From Flavobacterium sp. LPB0248 (lineage in GTDB: Bacteria > Bacteroidota > Bacteroidia > Flavobacteriales > Flavobacteriaceae): a stretch of 64,000 nt of DNA. The stretch lies in the NCBI RefSeq assembly GCF_013388355.1, contig NZ_CP058246.1:310001-374000 (forward strand), given 5' to 3'. The notes under the pieces are model-generated. The model did no database searches and was not told the DNA's origin. It saw only the letters and a program-made list of their open reading frames with translations. The position numbers and the translations under genes are program-made. This document shows positions 60,494-64,000 of this stretch, in pieces (position 1 is the stretch's first letter; each line of letters opens with the position of its first letter).

Positions 60494-62917
60494 ATGCTAA
60501 AAAACTGGATCAATATATTTATCTATCAAATCAAACACAGTAAGCTTTTTACTGCTCTCAATATTCTCGGATTATCAATAGGAATTTCGGGTTTAATTTT
60601 CGCGCTTCTTTATTGGAACGACGAACACAGCTACAATGCTTGGAATCCAGAAAAAGATAAAGTTTATCAGGTTTTAGCGCAATTGAGCGATATGCCTGTA
60701 ACTGCAAATAATCCTGTACGTTTAAAACCTCATTTAGAAAATGACCCCAACGTAGAAGCTGTTGTTTATGCAGATGAATGGTATCAAAAAGACAAAGTGG
60801 TTTACAATGGCCAAAAGGAATTTGTAGATAAAATCGTAAATGCCGAAAAAGATTTCTTTTCTCTTTTTCCGTTTGAATTTATTTATGGAAATGCCAAATC
60901 GGCTATAAAAGACGAAAACAGTATTGCCATTTCAGAGAAACTTGCAGAACGCTTTTTTGGAAATAAAAACCCAATAGGCAAACAAATCAAATGTTTGGAT
61001 GCTACGTTTACAATTTCAGGTGTTTATCGCATTCCAGGAAATTCATCGATCGCACCAAACATAGTGATAAACCGCATGAAAGACTTGGCAGATCCTGACA
61101 AAAACCCTGGCCTATTTGTTTTAAAAGTATTGGTAAAACTAAAAGATCCATCAAAAGTAGAATCGACCAGAAAAATGCTTGATAAAGTATTTTATGACGA
61201 GGTTATTGTAAGAACTGCCAAACAAGCGGGTTTTACACCTGCCGAAATGGTCAAGAAAATGGGAAGTTTCAAAGTTTTGATGGAACCGCTTTCATCTGCC
61301 AGACTGCATTCTGTTATTGATGGATATCCTGAGGGAAGAGGAAATTATCAGTTTCTGGTAATTATGGCTTGCTTATCGGTTTTAATTCTTATTCTGTCTA
61401 TTGTCAATTATATCAATTTGGCAACAGCAAATTCGATTAAAAGAGCCAAAGAAGTTGGAGTTCGTAAAATATTGGGCGCTTCCAAAAAACAGATTGTTTG
61501 GCAATTCATTTTTGAAACCGTTTTGATGACTGCTTTTTCGGTTTTATTAGCGTTAATGATTGTAGAAATTGCTCTTCCTTATTACAATTCTTTTTTAGAG
61601 AAAAACTTAAGGATAATCGAAAGTCAATTTTATCTCCAGTTGATACTAGTTTTTCTCATAACCATTGTATTTGCAGGAATATTTCCAGCTTTATATGTTG
61701 CTAATTTTGAGACTTTAAAAGTTTTAAGAGGCAATTATGCTCGAAGTAAAAGCGGCGTTTGGATCAGAAATGGAATGCTGATTTTTCAATTTGCCATTGC
61801 TTCCTTTTTTATTATTGGTTCTGTAGTGGTCTATCAGCAAATTAAATATCTAAACAATAAAGATCTTGGTTTTAAAGGCGATCAGGTTATGGCCATTTCG
61901 TTAAATCTTCCGTCTTCCTATTATCAGGGAGAAAATGTTGGAAAGAATATTTTTGAAAGATATAACACTATAAAACAGGAACTTTCAAAAATTAAAGGCG
62001 TTGAAAAAGTTTCAACTGGTCTTCTTTCTTTTGATGGAGAAGATGATTCACAATGGCCAATTTGGTATCGAGATGTGCTTTTCAAACAAAAAGCAATTGG
62101 ACTTGATTATGATATGCTAAATCTGCTAAATATAAAAGTAATAAAAGGCAGAAATCTTAGTCCAAACATAGCTTCAGACACTATAAATTCTGTTTTAGTT
62201 AATGAAAAATCATTGAGTTTAATGCAGATAAAAGATCCTATTGGCAAAGAGATCAAAATTGGAAATCAGAAAATGAGGATTATTGGCGTGGTAAAAGATT
62301 TTAATCTTTTAAGTCCAGAAGTCGATGTTCCACCGATTACTTTTTATCATATAAAATCTCTAGATATGGCCGATGAAATGAATCGAATCTATGTAAAATT
62401 AAAAGCAGATCAGATTCAAAGTAGTATTGCTGCAATTGAAAAATTTTGGAAAACAAAAGTCGATACCGAATATCCATTTCAATATGATTTTGCCGATAAA
62501 GAATATGCCCGAACTTACGAGTCTTATGTAAAGCAGAAAAATTTGTTTTCTCTGCTCAATGTTATTGTGATTCTTATTGCCCTTTTTGGACTTTTTGCTC
62601 TGGCATCTTATTCCATTCAAAGAAGAATGAAAGAAATTGCGATTCGAAAAACTTTGGGCGCAGAGACTAATATCTTATTGAAAGAACTGTCTAAACAATA
62701 TGTAGTGTATTGTGCAATAGGTTTCCTTATTGCTGTATTTCCTGCCTATGTTTTATTGCAGAAATGGCTGAATAATTTTGCCTTTAGAATCGAAATTCCG
62801 ATGCTGCCGTTTCTACTTTCCTTTTTGCTTTTATTGTTTTTAACGCTATGCATTGTTTTAGCAAAAGCGTATCAAGCAACAAAAGTCGATGTGCTGAAAT
62901 ATTTAAAATACGAATAA
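60494..62917 (+). CDS. FtsX/MacB-type ABC permease, full-length (copy 2)
   Basis: 807-residue paralogue of the preceding permease with the same architecture: anchor helix FTALNILGLSIGISGLIFALLYW, first core ANSIKRAKEVGVRKILGASKKQI, and second core FALASYSIQRRMKEIAIRKTLGAETNILLKEL. Periplasmic parts differ most, whereas the FtsX cores and the C-terminal ends are nearly identical. It follows 32 bp later. Both permeases probably share the single ATPase, either as alternative transporters with different ligands or as a heterodimer (inference). A perfect terminator follows. Confidence 0.92.
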   Translation: MLKNWINIFIYQIKHSKLFTALNILGLSIGISGLIFALLYWNDEHSYNAWNPEKDKVYQVLAQLSDMPVTANNPVRLKPHLENDPNVEAVVYADEWYQKDKVVYNGQKEFVDKIVNAEKDFFSLFPFEFIYGNAKSAIKDENSIAISEKLAERFFGNKNPIGKQIKCLDATFTISGVYRIPGNSSIAPNIVINRMKDLADPDKNPGLFVLKVLVKLKDPSKVESTRKMLDKVFYDEVIVRTAKQAGFTPAEMVKKMGSFKVLMEPLSSARLHSVIDGYPEGRGNYQFLVIMACLSVLILILSIVNYINLATANSIKRAKEVGVRKILGASKKQIVWQFIFETVLMTAFSVLLALMIVEIALPYYNSFLEKNLRIIESQFYLQLILVFLITIVFAGIFPALYVANFETLKVLRGNYARSKSGVWIRNGMLIFQFAIASFFIIGSVVVYQQIKYLNNKDLGFKGDQVMAISLNLPSSYYQGENVGKNIFERYNTIKQELSKIKGVEKVSTGLLSFDGEDDSQWPIWYRDVLFKQKAIGLDYDMLNLLNIKVIKGRNLSPNIASDTINSVLVNEKSLSLMQIKDPIGKEIKIGNQKMRIIGVVKDFNLLSPEVDVPPITFYHIKSLDMADEMNRIYVKLKADQIQSSIAAIEKFWKTKVDTEYPFQYDFADKEYARTYESYVKQKNLFSLLNVIVILIALFGLFALASYSIQRRMKEIAIRKTLGAETNILLKELSKQYVVYCAIGFLIAVFPAYVLLQKWLNNFAFRIEIPMLPFLLSFLLLLFLTLCIVLAKAYQATKVDVLKYLKYE

Positions 62918-62941
62918 GTTAGTTTTGAGTTTTTGTAAAAA

Positions 62942-62980
62942 GCTGTGCAAGTCTGAGCCCTTGCGCAGCATTTTTTATTT
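62942..62980. terminator. Bidirectional terminator after ABC operon
   Basis: GCTGTGCAAG (62942-62951) pairs with CTTGCGCAGC (62960-62969, one G/T), then A and a T-run. On the other side AAAAA supplies T on the minus strand. It lies between convergent genes. Confidence 0.88.
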
Positions 62981-62984
62981 TCGA

Positions 62985-63596
62985 TTAAGCGTAAAATCGT
63001 TTTAAAATTTTCTTTGCACTGTCTGAAGCTACGATCAATCCGCCACTCATCATGATAATATCTTTGAGAACCAAACGGTCTCCTACAGAAAGATACGGAA
63101 ACCCAAATTCTGGTGTTGGAAAATCTCCACCCAAATTCGGAACGTAAACTTCTGGCGTTGTGATTAAAAATGATAAAGTTACAAACGCCATTCCGAATGT
63201 CAGAAGTCCGCCCAAAAAGCCCATTTTAGGAAACCAGATTCCCAAAAGAACCAACAAACCAATTGTGACAATAACAGTTCCTAGTCCGTAAGAAAAAATA
63301 TAAGTTCCGTTGGCTTCGTGCCATTTGATGTTTTTCTCAACAGTTTTACCTTCAACGTTTTTGTAAAGTGTGTACACTTTTACTGTTTTACCTTCATCAT
63401 TTACAACCTGTTGATTAGCATCTTTATAAAAGAAACTCATAAACGGACTATTCGCAACCAGCGGAACAATTCCGTCAGCTTCATATTTAAAGGCTTTTAA
63501 TCCGCCAATCCATGCCATTACAACAAATATGGCAATTCTTAAAAAGTGAATAAAGTTATTTTGTCCACCCGCAATAAATCGTATAAATTTTTCCAT
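62985..63596 (-). CDS. DUF417 family membrane protein (YkgB/RclC-like)
   Basis: 203-residue inner-membrane protein with about four helices. FLRIAIFVVMAWIGGLKAFKYEADGIVPLVANSPFMSFFY is the family signature (WIGxLKFxxYEAxGIxPLVxxSPxMS). The loop with KVYTLYKNVEGK is longer than usual. RclC, a member, belongs to the E. coli reactive-chlorine response controlled by the AraC protein RclR. Here an AraC gene lies just upstream on the same strand, which fits a similar pairing (inference). Confidence 0.88.
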   Translation of the reverse strand: MEKFIRFIAGGQNNFIHFLRIAIFVVMAWIGGLKAFKYEADGIVPLVANSPFMSFFYKDANQQVVNDEGKTVKVYTLYKNVEGKTVEKNIKWHEANGTYIFSYGLGTVIVTIGLLVLLGIWFPKMGFLGGLLTFGMAFVTLSFLITTPEVYVPNLGGDFPTPEFGFPYLSVGDRLVLKDIIMMSGGLIVASDSAKKILKRFYA

Positions 63597-63644
63597 TTTG
63601 ATTCTGTTTTAAATACAAATCAAAATTACTTTATGCTTATCTGG

Positions 63645-63676
63645 ATAAAAATGGACGTAAAGGAGTTTTCATGGAC
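63645..63676 (-). promoter_or_regulatory. Degenerate GTCCA direct repeat before DUF417 gene
   Basis: On the minus strand GTCCATGAAAAC (63665-63676) and GTCCATTTTTAT (63645-63656) have a 20-bp period. Only the GTCCA part agrees with the LytTR-box-like pairs at 1727, 7148 and 8010, so it could equally be an AraC site. It overlaps the AraC stop. Confidence 0.35.
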
Positions 63677-64000
63677 TATTTTGCCACGATAGAAATGCCA
63701 ACTTCTTTTCTGAATTCTTTAGGCGAAATGCCCACACTTTTCTTGAAATATCGGCTGAAATAAAATTCGTCTTCAAAATTAAGATCGTCTGCAATTTCTT
63801 TTATTGTTTTGGTTGTCAAATGCAACAATTTCTTAGCTTCCAAAACAATGCGATCTTGAATAAGCTGAGAAGGCGATTTCCCGAAATGTTTTTTGATTCT
63901 TTTACTGAAAGTATTGACGCTCAAGTTGTATTTTGAGGCATAAAAAGCGACTTCTTTTGCCTCTAAAAAATGAGAATCCAACAAATGCTGAAACTTCAAA
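63676..64000 (-). CDS. AraC family regulator, C-terminal part (cut by window edge)
   Basis: About 107 residues of an AraC/XylS DNA-binding domain. The two HTH units are visible: VNTFSKRIKKHFGKSPSQLIQDRIVLEAKKLL and IKEIADDLNFEDEFYFSRYFKKSVGISPKEFRKE. The N-terminal sensor domain lies beyond base 64000. It probably controls the DUF417 gene 79 bp downstream, by analogy with RclR-RclC. Confidence 0.9.
   Translation of the reverse strand, partial: LKFQHLLDSHFLEAKEVAFYASKYNLSVNTFSKRIKKHFGKSPSQLIQDRIVLEAKKLLHLTTKTIKEIADDLNFEDEFYFSRYFKKSVGISPKEFRKEVGISIVAK

Overview
The window looks like a chromosomal segment of a Flavobacterium-type member of the Bacteroidota. The evidence is low GC, Bacteroidota-style -7 promoter boxes (TAnnTTTG), LytTR and sigma-54 two-component pairs, STN-domain and lipoprotein-rich envelope genes, a VgrG of the Bacteroidota kind, and many palindromic repeats between genes. 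No rRNA, tRNA, CRISPR array or intact insertion sequence was found. Species assignment is inference from gene content.

Layout. 0.3-8 kb is a stress and small-metabolism block: universal stress protein, DoxX-like protein, a LytS/LytTR two-component pair, a DUF1223 thioredoxin-like protein, Ohr, an alpha/beta hydrolase and a cupin. The DoxX, hydrolase and cupin genes share a two-copy 12-bp direct repeat with a 21-bp period upstream. This geometry fits LytTR binding, so the local LytTR regulator may control them. A large Gly/Tyr-rich lipoprotein follows (8.5-11 kb). 11.7-17 kb holds an orphan type VI secretion vgrG, a probable effector and lipoprotein/secreted/membrane genes that may supply immunity. 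17.2-17.6 kb has two tiny tandem ORFs with a duplicated leader. 17.8-23.6 kb is a very AT-rich five-gene operon: TcmP, a Gp37/Gp68-like three-Cys protein, a PD-(D/E)XK nuclease protein, and an AAA ATPase plus HNH nuclease resembling Septu PtuA/PtuB. It is the best candidate in the window for an undescribed (defence) system.

23.7-34.5 kb is mostly core: an SDR/HxlR pair with a palindromic operator candidate, a ChaA-like antiporter, an STN surface-repeat protein, the oxidative pentose-phosphate operon gnd-zwf-pgl with two identical palindromes upstream, and a TPR lipoprotein. 34.5-42.7 kb is a minus-strand array of eight paralogous exported fibre-like proteins. They have mosaic variable regions and one constant C-terminal coiled-coil module. 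A perfect 84-bp tandem duplication covers the promoter and start of the first gene.

43.3-49.6 kb is a complete RND efflux operon (adaptor, pump, outer-membrane factor). 49.8-54.1 kb holds a Crp-like regulator, a Gdx/SugE-type SMR exporter, two GNAT acetyltransferases, a LysR regulator and a DMT exporter. 54.4-63 kb carries a sigma-54 two-component pair, divergent from a MacB-type ABC ATPase and two full-length paralogous permeases. The window ends with a DUF417 membrane protein and a truncated AraC regulator.

Several dispersed repeat families lie between genes: about 100-bp elements with 23-bp terminal inverted repeats (MITE-like), 33-bp double palindromes, and inverted pairs built from CGCAGATT units. 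All product names rest on motif recognition by eye; no database search was run.
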